A stretch of DNA of 64,000 nucleotides from Staphylococcus americanisciuri (GTDB lineage: Bacteria > Bacillota > Bacilli > Staphylococcales > Staphylococcaceae): contig NZ_JANUXY010000001.1 in assembly GCF_024814435.1 (NCBI RefSeq), positions 124,001-188,000 of the forward strand. Reading direction: 5' to 3'. The notes beneath the pieces were generated by a model. The model searched no databases. It saw nothing but the letters and a program-made list of their open reading frames with translations, and had not been told where the DNA came from. The position numbers and the translations under genes are program-made. Position 1 is the stretch's first letter; each line of letters opens with the position of its first letter. Below are positions 18,973 to 30,656 of this stretch, one piece after another.

Positions 18973-20580
18973 ATGTTACAAGTTACGGATGTTAGTTTAC
19001 GTTTTGGTGACCGTAAATTATTTGAAGACGTTAATATTAAATTTACACCAGGCAACTGTTATGGCTTAATCGGAGCAAATGGTGCTGGTAAGTCTACATT
19101 TTTGAAGATTTTATCAGGAGAACTTGATTCTCAAACGGGTCACGTATCATTAGGCAAAGATGAACGTCTTGCAGTGTTGAAGCAGGATCATTTCGCATAT
19201 GAAGATGTTCGCGTATTAGATGTTGTGATTAAAGGTCATGAGCGTTTATATGAAGTAATGCAAGAAAAAGATGCGATTTATATGAAACCAGATTTCAGCG
19301 ATGAAGATGGCATTCGTGCAGCAGAACTTGAAGGTGAGTTTGCTGAAATGGATGGTTGGAATGCGGAATCTGATGCGGCAACATTATTATCGGGACTCGG
19401 TATTGAGACAAGCTTGCATGATAAAAAAATGGCTGAGTTAGAAAATAATCAAAAAGTGAAAGTCCTCTTGGCTCAAAGTTTGTTTGGTTCACCAGATGTA
19501 TTGTTATTGGACGAGCCTACCAATGGTTTGGATATCCAAGCGATTAGTTGGTTAGAAGATTTCTTAATTAACTTTGATAATACAGTCATTGTCGTATCCC
19601 ATGATCGTCACTTCTTGAACAATGTATGTACGCATATTGCTGACTTAGATTTTGGTAAAATTAAAATTTATGTTGGTAACTATGATTTTTGGTACCAATC
19701 AAGTCAACTTGCGCAAAAAATGGCACAAGAACAAAATAAGAAAAAAGAAGATAAAATTAAAGAATTGCAAGAGTTTATTGCACGCTTTTCTGCCAATGCA
19801 TCTAAATCTAAACAAGCTACAAGCCGTAAAAAACAATTAGAGAAAATTGAATTAGATGATATTCAACCTTCTTCAAGACGCTATCCTTTCGTAAAGTTTT
19901 CACCTGAACGTGAAATCGGTAATGACTTACTGTTCGTTGAAGGCATTTCAAAAACAGTTGATGGTGAGAAAGTGTTGGATAACATTTCATTTACAATGAA
20001 TCCAAATGATAAAGCAGTATTAATGGGTAGCAGTGAAATTGCTAAAACAACACTATTGAAAATTTTAGCTGGCGAGTTAGAACCAGATGAAGGAACAGTA
20101 AAATGGGGTGTAACGACTTCACAAAGTTACTTCCCTAAAGATAATTCAGCATTTTTCGAAGGCGTCGATATGAACTTGGTTGATTGGTTACGCCAATATG
20201 CACCTGAAGATGAACAAACAGAAACATTTTTACGTGGTTTCTTAGGTCGTATGCTGTTCAGTGGCGAAGAAGTGAAGAAAAAAGCGAGTGTGCTATCAGG
20301 TGGCGAAAAAGTACGCTGTATGCTGAGCAAAATGATGCTATCAAGTGCGAATGTCTTGCTTTTAGATGAGCCAACGAACCATTTAGACCTTGAAAGTATT
20401 ACATCTGTCAATGAAGGCTTAAAATCATTCAAAGGATCAATCATCTTTACGTCGCATGACTTTGAGTTTATCAACACAATTGCCAATAGAGTTATTGATT
20501 TAGATGTGCCATCAGGTTTATCAAAAGAAATCCCTTACGAAAGCTATTTAGAAGAAAAAGGTATTTTAAAATCAAAATAA
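18973..20580 (+). CDS. ABC-F family ATP-binding protein with non-canonical motifs
   Basis: The 535-residue protein has two ABC domains and no membrane segments. This is the layout of ABC-F proteins, which act on ribosomes. Domain 1 has Walker A GANGAGKST (residues 34-42) and Walker B LLLDEPTNGLD. Its signature reads LENNQ (156-160) instead of LSGGQ. A linker rich in Lys and Gln (about 240-290) follows. Domain 2 has an altered Walker A, GSSEIAKT (352-359), but a normal LSGGE signature and LLLDEPTNHLD. The closest type is YbiT/YkpA-like. The start ATG follows AAAGGAGA. Whether the protein gives antibiotic protection or is housekeeping cannot be told here. Confidence 0.88.
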   Translation: MLQVTDVSLRFGDRKLFEDVNIKFTPGNCYGLIGANGAGKSTFLKILSGELDSQTGHVSLGKDERLAVLKQDHFAYEDVRVLDVVIKGHERLYEVMQEKDAIYMKPDFSDEDGIRAAELEGEFAEMDGWNAESDAATLLSGLGIETSLHDKKMAELENNQKVKVLLAQSLFGSPDVLLLDEPTNGLDIQAISWLEDFLINFDNTVIVVSHDRHFLNNVCTHIADLDFGKIKIYVGNYDFWYQSSQLAQKMAQEQNKKKEDKIKELQEFIARFSANASKSKQATSRKKQLEKIELDDIQPSSRRYPFVKFSPEREIGNDLLFVEGISKTVDGEKVLDNISFTMNPNDKAVLMGSSEIAKTTLLKILAGELEPDEGTVKWGVTTSQSYFPKDNSAFFEGVDMNLVDWLRQYAPEDEQTETFLRGFLGRMLFSGEEVKKKASVLSGGEKVRCMLSKMMLSSANVLLLDEPTNHLDLESITSVNEGLKSFKGSIIFTSHDFEFINTIANRVIDLDVPSGLSKEIPYESYLEEKGILKSK

Positions 20581-20593
20581 GCAGTTTTAATTA

Positions 20594-20637
20594 AAAATCG
20601 GACTGGTGTTATTCACTGGTTCGATTTTGATTTTTTT
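20594..20637 (+). terminator. Terminator after the ABC-F gene
   Basis: AAAATCGGACTGGTG (20594-20608) pairs with CACTGGTTCGATTTT (20614-20628) and a T-tract follows. Confidence 0.8.
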
Positions 20638-20715
20638 ATGTGTTACGAATGCCCCTTATTATTATGTTTTCAAAACTTTTATTGTCTGTAAATTTAAAAA
20701 AGTTCGCAAATGGTA

Positions 20716-20744
20716 TTTACAGGTGTGTGCGTAGTATGTATAAT
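20716..20744 (+). promoter_or_regulatory. Promoter of the lysine biosynthesis operon
   Basis: TTTACA (20716-20721), a 17-base spacer and TATAAT (20739-20744) place a transcript start about 20 bases upstream of the riboswitch. Confidence 0.75.
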
Positions 20745-20770
20745 ATGAACCATATTAATTTAATAATTTT

Positions 20771-20935
20771 TGATGAGGCGCATCAATCATGAGTAGATAC
20801 AAGCATTTGTCTGCAAACAGCTTATATCCAAAGGGTGCGATGCCGAAGTAAACAGGTTTTGCAGAATCTGTTTATTGGATTCTAAGGTTAAGAGCTATGA
20901 ATCTGTCATTATTTTACTGATAATGGAGTGCATCA
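20771..20935 (+). ncRNA. Lysine riboswitch aptamer (L box)
   Basis: P1 is formed by TGATG (20771-20775) and CATCA (20931-20935). Conserved L-box segments are present in order: GAGGCGC near the 5' end, ATCATGAGTA, the GATGCCGAAG segment (about 20839-20848), and GGAGTGCATC at the 3' end. It precedes asd-dapA-dapB-dapD-dapL-alr-lysA, the expected regulon. Lysine binding should favour the terminator at 20952-20980. Confidence 0.9.
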
Positions 20936-20981
20936 CTTGTATATAAATGAGACAAGTTCGCACGACGGACTTGTTTTTTTA
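20935..20981 (+). terminator. Riboswitch terminator and antiterminator
   Basis: ACAAGTTCG (20952-20960) pairs with CGGACTTGT (20966-20974) before seven T. ACTTGT (20935-20940) can pair with ACAAGT (20952-20957) instead, giving an antiterminator. The overlap of ACTTGT with P1 explains how lysine binding releases the terminator. Confidence 0.85.
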
Positions 20982-21020
20982 TATATTACGTGACTCTTCC
21001 CTAATGTGAGGAGGTCAAAA

Positions 21021-21059
21021 ATGAGCTATATTTTGATGAAATTAATTGATGATGGATAA
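21021..21059 (+). CDS. Tiny ORF (12 residues) with a strong ribosome-binding site where lysC is expected
   Basis: TGAGGAGG at about 21006-21014 precedes ATG 21021 by a suitable distance. The ORF encodes MSYILMKLIDDG and stops. It lies between the riboswitch terminator and asd, where S. aureus has the aspartokinase gene. Its 3' half forms one arm of a hairpin (AAATTAATTG at about 21039-21048 with CAATTAATTT at about 21075-21084). It may be a leader peptide, a relic of the deleted lysC start region, or a chance ORF. Confidence 0.35.
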   Translation: MSYILMKLIDDG

Positions 21060-21139
21060 CGACAAAATGTATCAACAATTAATTTACTGAATTATATGAA
21101 ATAAATAAAATAACTATTTAAGAAGATGGAGTGAATAGC

Positions 21140-23728
<2,589 letters not shown>

Positions 23729-23743
23729 GGAGTGTAAGAAAAC

Positions 23744-24463
23744 ATGGTTAAAAATTTCACTGCTGAAGAGATCATTCAATATATTAGTGATGCGAAAAAG
23801 TCTACACCATTAAAAGTGTATGCAAATGGAAATTTCGAGGGTATCGACTTTCCAGAATCATTCAAAGTATTTGGTTCAAACGATTCAAAAGTCATTTTCT
23901 GTGAGGCAAGCGATTGGCAAGCATTTTATGAAGCACATCAATCAGTTATTACTGACTTAGAGATTGAAATGGATCGTCGTAATTCAGCGATTCCATTGAA
24001 GAATCTAGTGAATACAAATGCACGTATTGAGCCAGGTGCATTTATTCGTGAACATGCTGTGATTGGTGATGGCGCAGTTGTCATGATGGGTGCAACCATT
24101 AATATTGGTGCTATCGTTGGTGAAGGAACAATGATTGATATGAATGCAACATTAGGTGGTCGTGCTATCACTGGTAAGAATGTTCATGTAGGCGCAGGTG
24201 CCGTTTTAGCCGGTGTGATTGAACCACCAAGCGCTGAGCCCGTTGTTGTTGAAGATAATGTATTAATCGGTGCAAATGCTGTCATATTAGAAGGTGTACG
24301 TATCGGTGAAGGCGCAATCGTTGCTGCAGGTGCTATCGTAACACAAAATGTACCGGCGGGTGCTGTTGTTGCAGGTACACCAGCCAAGGTCATCAAACAA
24401 GCGAGTGATGTTGCAGACTCAAAACGTGAAATTGTTGCTGCATTGAGAAAACTTGATGACTAG
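23744..24463 (+). CDS. dapD: Tetrahydrodipicolinate N-acetyltransferase
   Basis: The enzyme transfers an acetyl group from acetyl-CoA to the opened tetrahydrodipicolinate, entering the acetylase variant of the diaminopimelate pathway (called dapH in some nomenclatures). The 239-residue protein shows left-handed beta-helix hexapeptide repeats from about residue 95 to 215, with imperfect I/V-G-x-G repeats. The trimeric LbH fold is typical. The pathway variant is confirmed by the downstream deacetylase gene. Confidence 0.93.
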   Translation: MVKNFTAEEIIQYISDAKKSTPLKVYANGNFEGIDFPESFKVFGSNDSKVIFCEASDWQAFYEAHQSVITDLEIEMDRRNSAIPLKNLVNTNARIEPGAFIREHAVIGDGAVVMMGATINIGAIVGEGTMIDMNATLGGRAITGKNVHVGAGAVLAGVIEPPSAEPVVVEDNVLIGANAVILEGVRIGEGAIVAAGAIVTQNVPAGAVVAGTPAKVIKQASDVADSKREIVAALRKLDD

Positions 24464-24476
24464 ATATAAGAGAAAG

Positions 24477-24700
24477 AGGCTGGGACATTAATAGAAAACA
24501 TCATATAGAATGGGGAAACGATGTGGAAGATAGCAACTGACTGGCGTGAAAATAGTTTTTAATTTTTGTTATTTTATTCCTATGGCAGTACGGCTGCATA
24601 ATTCGTTTATCTCACCTCTGCCTTTTATGTATAGGTTGATTTGATAGGAGTGGGCAACCCTAAAGAAGTCGCTTGGTCCCCCACTTCTTTTGTTATATAA
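24477..24700 (+). repeat. Dispersed intergenic repeat inside the lysine operon, copy 2
   Basis: The 243-base dapD-dapL spacer begins GGCTGGGACATTAATAGAAAA and contains GACTGGCGTGAAAATA, both shared with the copy at 37081. It ends with a GGAGTGGG/CCCACTTC hairpin and a T-tract (about 24647-24691). This hairpin could reduce transcription into dapL, alr and lysA. Confidence 0.6.
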
Positions 24701-24715
24701 CAAGGAGTGAAAAGA

Positions 24716-25870
24716 ATGAGTGAGTTAGAGTTTGTTACGCAACATAGACGCTATTTACATGCGCATCCAGAATTAAGTTTAGAAGAATATGAGACAACAG
24801 AATATATCATACAATTTTTAAAATCAGAAGGTGTATCGTATGAACGTCCGTTGAAAACAGGAGTTGTTGCCTACTTGCCGGGGAAATCGGATAAGACAAT
24901 TGCCTTTCGTGCGGATATTGATGCATTGCCTATTCATGAAGAGAACGATGTTGATTATCGCAGTCAGGTAGATCATGTGATGCATGCTTGTGGACATGAT
25001 GGACATACAACAGCGTTGATGTTACATGTCAAAAGATGTAAAGCATTATATGACAAAGGGCGTCTGCCTCACAATGTTGTCTTTATTTTCCAACCTGCCG
25101 AGGAATCGGGTGGCGGTGCGAATCTCTTAATCAAAACAGGCAAGCTTGATGCTTATCATTTGGATGCTATTTATGGTGTGCATATTATGCCATTTGTCGC
25201 TGAAGGTTCGGTTGTAGTTCGTGATGAGGAGATTACAGCGAGTGCAACAGAATACCGCTTTTATTTACATGGCAAATCAAGTCATGTTGCGAACAAAGAA
25301 CAAGGTCATTCTGCGGCTGAAGCAATGCAACATTTGTTGACACAATTATCGCAAATACAACAGTATCACTTGAATGGTTTGCAACGGAATATTGTACATG
25401 TCGGTCGTTTTCATGCAGGTGAAGCGATTAATACAGTTCCAAGTAGTGGCTATTTAGAAGGCACGATACGAACATACGACATGACTGATCTACAACAGGT
25501 TCAAAAGCAAATGCAGAAGATTGCACAAAGCATGTCATTATTATTTAATGTGCAGTGTGAGTTGAAGTTTGAAGAAGGATACCCGCCTACAATTAATGAT
25601 CCAAAATTAAAAAAATATGTTGTGGAAAGCTTGGCTTACAATCATCAAACAGTTATCGAGCCTAAAACACCTTATTTATTTGGTGAAGATTTTAGTTTCT
25701 ATGGACAAATTGCGCCAGCTTATTTTGTTTTTATTGGCACGCGTAATGAAGAACAAAATAATATACATGGTTTGCATACACCACAACTTAACTTTGATGA
25801 GAAAATATTAATCAATATTGCTGATTACTATGAACGTTTATTGTTTAACTTTGATGAGGTGATTGAATGA
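24716..25870 (+). CDS. dapL: N-acetyldiaminopimelate deacetylase (M20 amidohydrolase)
   Basis: This is an M20D-family zinc amidohydrolase, annotated as hippurate hydrolase in some staphylococcal genomes. Here it probably removes the acetyl group from N-acetyl-diaminopimelate. The 384-residue protein has metal-binding motifs [19 protein letters not shown] and [11 protein letters not shown], and near the C terminus [12 protein letters not shown] 24716 is preferred over GTG 24707, which sits within the ribosome-binding site AAGGAGTG. The gene overlaps alr by four bases. Confidence 0.9.
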   Translation: MSELEFVTQHRRYLHAHPELSLEEYETTEYIIQFLKSEGVSYERPLKTGVVAYLPGKSDKTIAFRADIDALPIHEENDVDYRSQVDHVMHACGHDGHTTALMLHVKRCKALYDKGRLPHNVVFIFQPAEESGGGANLLIKTGKLDAYHLDAIYGVHIMPFVAEGSVVVRDEEITASATEYRFYLHGKSSHVANKEQGHSAAEAMQHLLTQLSQIQQYHLNGLQRNIVHVGRFHAGEAINTVPSSGYLEGTIRTYDMTDLQQVQKQMQKIAQSMSLLFNVQCELKFEEGYPPTINDPKLKKYVVESLAYNHQTVIEPKTPYLFGEDFSFYGQIAPAYFVFIGTRNEEQNNIHGLHTPQLNFDEKILINIADYYERLLFNFDEVIE

Positions 25871-26937
25871 CAGCGATATGGCGTGTTGATCGCAAAATTT
25901 TTCAACAAAATGTGAAACGTGTTCAGAACGGACACCCAATTATGGCAGTTGTAAAAAATAATGCCTATAATTATGGTTTGTCATTTGCGGTAGAACAGTT
26001 TTTGGAAGCTGGTATTCAGTGTTTCAGTACAACATCATTAAATGAAGCGATAGAAATTCGTGAACTTGCCCCTACTGCATCGATATTTTTAATGAATCCA
26101 ACGCAATCATTTGACATACTGCGCCAATATGACATTCAGATGACGCTCCCGTCACTAGCGTTTTATTATAAATATAAAGAAGCGTTAGCAGGTGTAAAAG
26201 TACATTTAGAATATGAGAACCTGTTACATCGTTCGGGTTTTAAAACATTAGATGAAATACAAGAAGTGTTGGCAGATCACGAAGCAAACGCATCAACCAA
26301 AATGGAAATAACGGGTTTGTGGACGCACTTTGGTTATGCTGATGAATTCGATGTAGAAGATTATGAAATTGAGCGTGCAGCATGGTTGAACATTGTTGAA
26401 AAACTATTAAATCAAGGTTACACATTTAATATGGTTCACGCACAAAATAGTGCAAGTTTTATACGAGAAGGTCAAATCTTCCCACATCATACACATGCAC
26501 GTGTTGGCATTGCATTATATGGATCTCGTCCCTATTCAGCACTGCCTAGAGAGCAGATTGCACAGGCATTAACTGTTCAAGCAAATGTATTACAAGTACG
26601 AACAGTTCAAGAAGGTCAACATTGCGGTTATAGTTTTGCATACACTGCTGTACGTGATAATACGAGATTAGCTGTTGTTGACTTAGGATATGGAGATGGC
26701 GTGTTGCGGACGCGTGCCCAACATGATGTCTTGATAAATAATAAACGCTATCCCATCCGTGCATTGATGATGAGTCACATGTTTGTTGAAGTAGATGAAT
26801 ATGTCCAAGCACAGGATACAGTAATTTTATATAACGAAGATTTAAGAATTGATGATTATACGTTTAAAGGTGTCGGTGCGAACTCTGAACAATTGAGTGC
26901 ATTGAACCTAGATTCATTGACGAAGGAGTATAAATAA
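25867..26937 (+). CDS. alr: Alanine racemase (second-type, lysine operon)
   Basis: This PLP-dependent fold-type III racemase has 356 residues. The PLP lysine lies in [12 protein letters not shown] (about residue 35), a variant of the usual AVVKANAYGHG. Other conserved parts are THFGYADE and [13 protein letters not shown]. It corresponds to alr2 of S. aureus. Its location between dapL and lysA suggests D-alanine or another D-amino-acid supply for the wall; the exact substrate is not proven by sequence. Start and stop overlap with dapL (4 bases) and lysA (1 base). Confidence 0.9.
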   Translation: MTAIWRVDRKIFQQNVKRVQNGHPIMAVVKNNAYNYGLSFAVEQFLEAGIQCFSTTSLNEAIEIRELAPTASIFLMNPTQSFDILRQYDIQMTLPSLAFYYKYKEALAGVKVHLEYENLLHRSGFKTLDEIQEVLADHEANASTKMEITGLWTHFGYADEFDVEDYEIERAAWLNIVEKLLNQGYTFNMVHAQNSASFIREGQIFPHHTHARVGIALYGSRPYSALPREQIAQALTVQANVLQVRTVQEGQHCGYSFAYTAVRDNTRLAVVDLGYGDGVLRTRAQHDVLINNKRYPIRALMMSHMFVEVDEYVQAQDTVILYNEDLRIDDYTFKGVGANSEQLSALNLDSLTKEYK

Positions 26938-28202
26938 TGACAGTTACTTACAATAAATCAGGAGAACTTACGATTGATGAGACAAGCTTAAAGACACTCG
27001 CACAAAGCTATGGGACACCAACGATTGTGTATGACGAAAATCAAATTCGTCAACAAATGCGTCGATATCATCGTGCATTTCAACAGAATGATATTGGTTA
27101 TGTTTTATCATATGCATCTAAAGCATTTACATGTATTCAGATGATTAAGCTAGTTGAAGAAGAAGATTTTGATCTAGATGTTGTATCTGAAGGTGAACTT
27201 TATACAGCTATTGAAGCGGGTTACGATCCGAAACGCATTCATTTTCATGGGAACAACAAAACAAAACAGGAAATTCAATATGCTTTATCCCAAGGCATTG
27301 GTTACTTTGTTGTAGATGCGCTTGATGAGATTAGTTTACTAGATGAATATGCGACAGAACCTGTAGACGTATTAATTCGTGTTAATCCAGGTGTTGAAGC
27401 TCATACACATGAATTTATTCAAACAGGTCAAGAAAAAAGTAAATTTGGTTTGTCATTAAAACACGGTTTAGCAGAACAAGCAGTTGAAATGATTCACCAA
27501 AGTCATCATTTACAATTGAAAGGTATTCATTTTCATATAGGTTCTCAGATTGAAGAGACAACTGGAATGATTGAAACGGCAAAAATGGTAATTGACTGGT
27601 TGAATGATCAGGCAATTGAGATTGAGTTACTTAACCTAGGCGGTGGCTTTAGTGCTGAATATGTTGAGGGTGATCAATCATTTGATATTGAAGCAGGTAT
27701 TACAGAAATTGTTCAAGCCATCAAACAAAAATGTCAGGATCTTGACTACCCTACGCCAACTTTAAGTATAGAACCAGGTCGTTCCATTGTTGCTGAAGCG
27801 GGTGTTACTTTGTATGAAGTAGGCACAATCAAAGACATTCCATCTGTCAATAAATATATTTCAGTTGACGGTGGTATGAGTGATCATATTCGGACGGCCT
27901 TATATGATGCGAAATACAAAGTCATGCTCGTCAATCGTAATGAAAAAGCCGATCAAGTTGTGACTTTGGCGGGTAAGCTATGTGAGTCTGGAGACATTTT
28001 GATTCATGAAGCGACATTGCCTTCTAGCGTGGCACGTGGTGATTATCTAGCAGTATTGTCAACTGGGGCATATCATTATAGTATGGCATCTAACTATAAT
28101 CAGATTCAGAAACCTGCTGTCTTTTTTATCGCAAATGGTAAGGCACGTGAAGTCATTAAACGTCAATCGTTACGCCAATTAATTATCAATGATGTGAAAT
28201 AA
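26937..28202 (+). CDS. lysA: Diaminopimelate decarboxylase
   Basis: The enzyme decarboxylates meso-diaminopimelate to L-lysine, the last step of the operon's pathway. The 421-residue PLP enzyme has the PLP lysine in LSYASKAFTC, HIGSQIEETT, the glycine loop NLGGGF, and the substrate-binding motif CESGDIL. Staphylococcal peptidoglycan uses lysine at position 3, so this gene feeds both protein and wall synthesis. It is the last gene of the operon, followed by a strong hairpin. Confidence 0.95.
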   Translation: MTVTYNKSGELTIDETSLKTLAQSYGTPTIVYDENQIRQQMRRYHRAFQQNDIGYVLSYASKAFTCIQMIKLVEEEDFDLDVVSEGELYTAIEAGYDPKRIHFHGNNKTKQEIQYALSQGIGYFVVDALDEISLLDEYATEPVDVLIRVNPGVEAHTHEFIQTGQEKSKFGLSLKHGLAEQAVEMIHQSHHLQLKGIHFHIGSQIEETTGMIETAKMVIDWLNDQAIEIELLNLGGGFSAEYVEGDQSFDIEAGITEIVQAIKQKCQDLDYPTPTLSIEPGRSIVAEAGVTLYEVGTIKDIPSVNKYISVDGGMSDHIRTALYDAKYKVMLVNRNEKADQVVTLAGKLCESGDILIHEATLPSSVARGDYLAVLSTGAYHYSMASNYNQIQKPAVFFIANGKAREVIKRQSLRQLIINDVK

Positions 28203-28265
28203 AAGGCGCTATATTTTGGTGGTGGTATTTATTATTATCTTTCCATCACAAAAGCTGAACAGCCA

Positions 28266-28314
28266 AAAAATAGTCAAATCCCCTCTTTGCGTTAGGTGTT
28301 TTGACTATTTTTGC
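28266..28314 (+). terminator. Terminator of the lysine operon
   Basis: AAAAATAGTCAAA (28266-28278) and TTTGACTATTTTT (28300-28312) form a perfect 13-bp stem with a T-rich end. Confidence 0.85.
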
Positions 28315-28329
28315 ATATATTAGACAAAG

Positions 28330-28363
28330 CAAAAAGACGAACATATTTATGTCCGCCTTTTTA
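28330..28363 (-). terminator. Terminator of cspA
   Basis: In the minus direction GGCGGACA and TGTTCGTC pair across ATAAATA, followed by TTTTT (28331-28362). Confidence 0.75.
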
Positions 28364-28387
28364 TTAAGTCAACATTGCATCTATTTA

Positions 28388-28588
28388 TTATAGTTTAACA
28401 ACGTTTGCAGCTTGTGGACCGCGATCGCCTTCAACTACTTCAAATTCAACTGCTTGACCTTCATCTAATGATTTGTAACCTTCTTGGTTAATAGCTGAGA
28501 AGTGTACGAATACGTCGTTTTCACCTTCAACTTCGATAAAACCAAAACCTTTTTCAGCGTTAAACCATTTTACTGTACCTTGTTTCAT
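28388..28588 (-). CDS. cspA: Major cold shock protein CspA
   Basis: This 66-residue single cold-shock domain is a nucleic-acid chaperone that melts mRNA structure. Both RNA-binding motifs are present: KGFGFIEV (RNP1) and VFVHFS (RNP2). The start is ATG 28588 ([10 protein letters not shown]), with GGAGG about 11 bases upstream. A longer reading from 28606 is not supported. The promoter lies about 110 bases upstream, giving a long 5' leader with a stable hairpin, as is usual for temperature-controlled csp genes. Confidence 0.96.
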   Translation of the reverse strand: MKQGTVKWFNAEKGFGFIEVEGENDVFVHFSAINQEGYKSLDEGQAVEFEVVEGDRGPQAANVVKL

Positions 28589-28617
28589 AATATGTGAAAC
28601 CTCCAAGACTAAAATTC

Positions 28618-28638
28618 AATATGCGCTATTCGCATATT
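28618..28638 (-). promoter_or_regulatory. Hairpin in the cspA 5' leader
   Basis: AATATGCG (28618-28625) and CGCATATT (28631-28638) form a perfect 8-bp stem 30 bases upstream of the start codon, between promoter and ribosome-binding site. A role in cold regulation is inference. Confidence 0.55.
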
Positions 28639-28704
28639 ACAAAAAATACTCACATAGCCATTAATATTCTTTGCAATATGGAATAATGCAATTGCTTAAA
28701 TACT

Positions 28705-28733
28705 ATTATAATGTAACGTGCATGTATTTGCAA
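28705..28733 (-). promoter_or_regulatory. Promoter of cspA
   Basis: On the minus strand TTGCAA (28728-28733), a 17-base spacer and TATAAT (28705-28710) predict transcription from about 28698. Confidence 0.8.
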
Positions 28734-28755
28734 TACAGAAATTAAAAATTTTTAT

Positions 28756-29064
28756 TCAGTTTATTAATGGTGTATTTAAATAAATTTCTTTATTTTTTAA
28801 GACAATAAAACTATAAAAAATTTGAAGGTCTTCATCGCAGTCTTCACAATAGTTCATATCACAATTGTTGTAAAATGCATAGATATTATGTTTGCCGACT
28901 GCATAATTATTGAAACATTGCTTCGCTTGTGTAATAGTTTTTTTATATCCTTCTACAAATGCATCATAGGACGAATAAGTTTGTGTGTCAATAATATGTT
29001 CTGGCCAGTCATCAAAAAGCCACCAGCCTTCGTAGTCTGCACGAATCATTATGAGTTCCCACAT
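28756..29064 (-). CDS. DUF1033 family protein
   Basis: This small soluble protein of 102 residues begins MWELIMIRADYEGWWLFDDW, the hallmark of the DUF1033 family found in Firmicutes. It is rich in aromatic residues and has a cysteine pair in CDMNYCEDCDED. Function is unknown. ATG 29064 is preferred, with GGGAGG upstream. The ATG at 29079 would include that site in the coding region. Confidence 0.82.
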   Translation of the reverse strand: MWELIMIRADYEGWWLFDDWPEHIIDTQTYSSYDAFVEGYKKTITQAKQCFNNYAVGKHNIYAFYNNCDMNYCEDCDEDLQIFYSFIVLKNKEIYLNTPLIN

Positions 29065-29724
29065 ATAAATGCCTCCCAATCAGTGCTGAGCTTAATTTGA
29101 GTTAAACATCAACGATTATTGTAAAATGCAGCTTCGTTAACCTACTTCACAACTTAAGACTTTTAGACGTAAAAATCAAGTTATTCATCTTAAATGAATG
29201 AAGACAGTTGTAGTTCAAGATTTATTAATATGACAAAGTATACCAAAATCGCCTAAATATGAAAAACAGCATACAATTTGTGTAAAATTGAAAAGTTAAA
29301 ATGAAGGCTAAAGGTTTAGGAATGGCAATCAAAAAATGGTTTTTAAATATAATTTGTTTATCATTGCTAATGGCAACTGTGGATCATGTATTAGATTGCT
29401 AATTTTATGATTAACATTCAGTTATTTCTATTTCATAATAAGAAAATTGACACCTGTATAGAGATTTACTTTAAATGACTAATTTCAAATCATTGTTTTT
29501 CGGAATTTTTTGTTAATATATTGTTTGGGATAGTCGGAATAATGATTTATAACGAAATAGCAGTTATTTTTAACACCAAATGTAAGTATATAAAATATCA
29601 TTGTTTTAATCTTTACGATTTTAAAGCAATGTTGTTATGAAGCGATATCAAAGCGGTATTCACTTCTCAATTATTAGTCTTTTACGCTAAAAATACGTAT
29701 AATTAAAGAGAGAGGTGATATGAT
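29065..29724. other. Gene-poor spacer of 660 bases
   Basis: AT-rich, with no recognised RNA or repeat. The only candidate gene is a 26-codon ORF at 29322-29402, listed separately. Confidence 0.5.
29322..29402 (+). CDS. Possible 26-residue hydrophobic peptide
   Basis: The ORF starts MAIKKWFLNII, has a hydrophobic core (about residues 6-18) and ends VLDC. AAAGG lies about 7 bases upstream of ATG. The pattern of a basic start, one hydrophobic stretch and a C-terminal cysteine resembles either a truncated lipoprotein signal peptide or a small membrane peptide. No terminator or strong promoter was found, so it may be chance. Confidence 0.3.
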   Translation: MAIKKWFLNIICLSLLMATVDHVLDC

Positions 29725-29997
29725 ATGCAACGATATTTAATCAAGGTATATGGTCGTGTACAAGGTGTAGGCTTTCGTTATTTTACCGAACGTCTAGCAT
29801 TGAAATATGATGTAACAGGTACTGTTCAAAATGTAAATAATCACGTTGAGGTTATAGCACAAGGTGAAGGAAATCATTTGGAAACATTTATGCAAGCAGT
29901 GATTAATGGTGCCTCCCCTGCTTCTTCTGTTACACATCATCAGATAGAACACCTCGATGTAGAACCACAACTAGAAAAGTTTAAAGTATTGGGATAA
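29725..29997 (+). CDS. acyP: Acylphosphatase
   Basis: The enzyme hydrolyses acyl phosphates such as acetyl phosphate and carbamoyl phosphate. The 90-residue protein has the catalytic arginine in GRVQGVGFRYF and the asparagine in NVNNHVEV. ATG 29725 follows GAGAGGTG. xpaC follows 14 bases after its stop, then telA, suggesting one transcript. Confidence 0.92.
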   Translation: MQRYLIKVYGRVQGVGFRYFTERLALKYDVTGTVQNVNNHVEVIAQGEGNHLETFMQAVINGASPASSVTHHQIEHLDVEPQLEKFKVLG

Positions 29998-30011
29998 AGG
30001 AAGTTATCACG

Positions 30012-30656
30012 ATGAGATATAATCTATCGCGTATTTTTGGGATTTTTGTTGGTATACCTATCGCTGTCGCATCTTTTTTCACAAGTGTCATCGGTCTGGA
30101 TATTCAATTCTTCTTTGACTTACTTATAGGAGCTGCAGGTTTCGTTGTAGGTTATGTACCAACACAACGATTAACATCAAAAAGTTATTTGAATGAGCTC
30201 GGTTTAACTAGAAAAGACTATCGTTATATTCGACATCAAATAAATACAGCACAAAATAAAGTTAAGCGTATTTTTAAAGCATTTATTAATGTACGCTCTA
30301 TTCAAGATTTTAAATTAGTGAATGATATTTATCGCTTAACGCGTACAATCAATCAAATTGTGCGTCAACAACCAAATCATTTTTATCATATTGAGAGTTT
30401 TTATTATTCACATATTGATCATGCTTTGAATCTTGTTGAAAGTTACACACATTTGGCAAAAATGCCGATGAAATCTACAGCTGATCAACAAGCATTGCAT
30501 CAAACGCGCATTACGCTTGAAGAGGTTAAACGGACGTTGATTGCCGATTTAAAACGGGTTAATGAACAACACTACAATCAGTTAGACACAGAAATGCGTT
30601 TGTCAAAGCTGTATCAACATCACTATGAAAAGGAGTACGATAATGAAACAAAATAA
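30012..30656 (+). CDS. xpaC: XpaC-like membrane protein (5-bromo-4-chloroindolyl phosphate hydrolysis family)
   Basis: This 214-residue protein has two hydrophobic helices in its first 50 residues, followed by a long helical cytoplasmic region rich in basic residues. It belongs to the XpaC family, which is almost always encoded next to TelA. Its molecular function is unknown; the name comes from a hydrolysis phenotype in Bacillus. The end overlaps the start of telA by 14 bases, indicating coupled expression. Confidence 0.85.
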   Translation: MRYNLSRIFGIFVGIPIAVASFFTSVIGLDIQFFFDLLIGAAGFVVGYVPTQRLTSKSYLNELGLTRKDYRYIRHQINTAQNKVKRIFKAFINVRSIQDFKLVNDIYRLTRTINQIVRQQPNHFYHIESFYYSHIDHALNLVESYTHLAKMPMKSTADQQALHQTRITLEEVKRTLIADLKRVNEQHYNQLDTEMRLSKLYQHHYEKEYDNETK

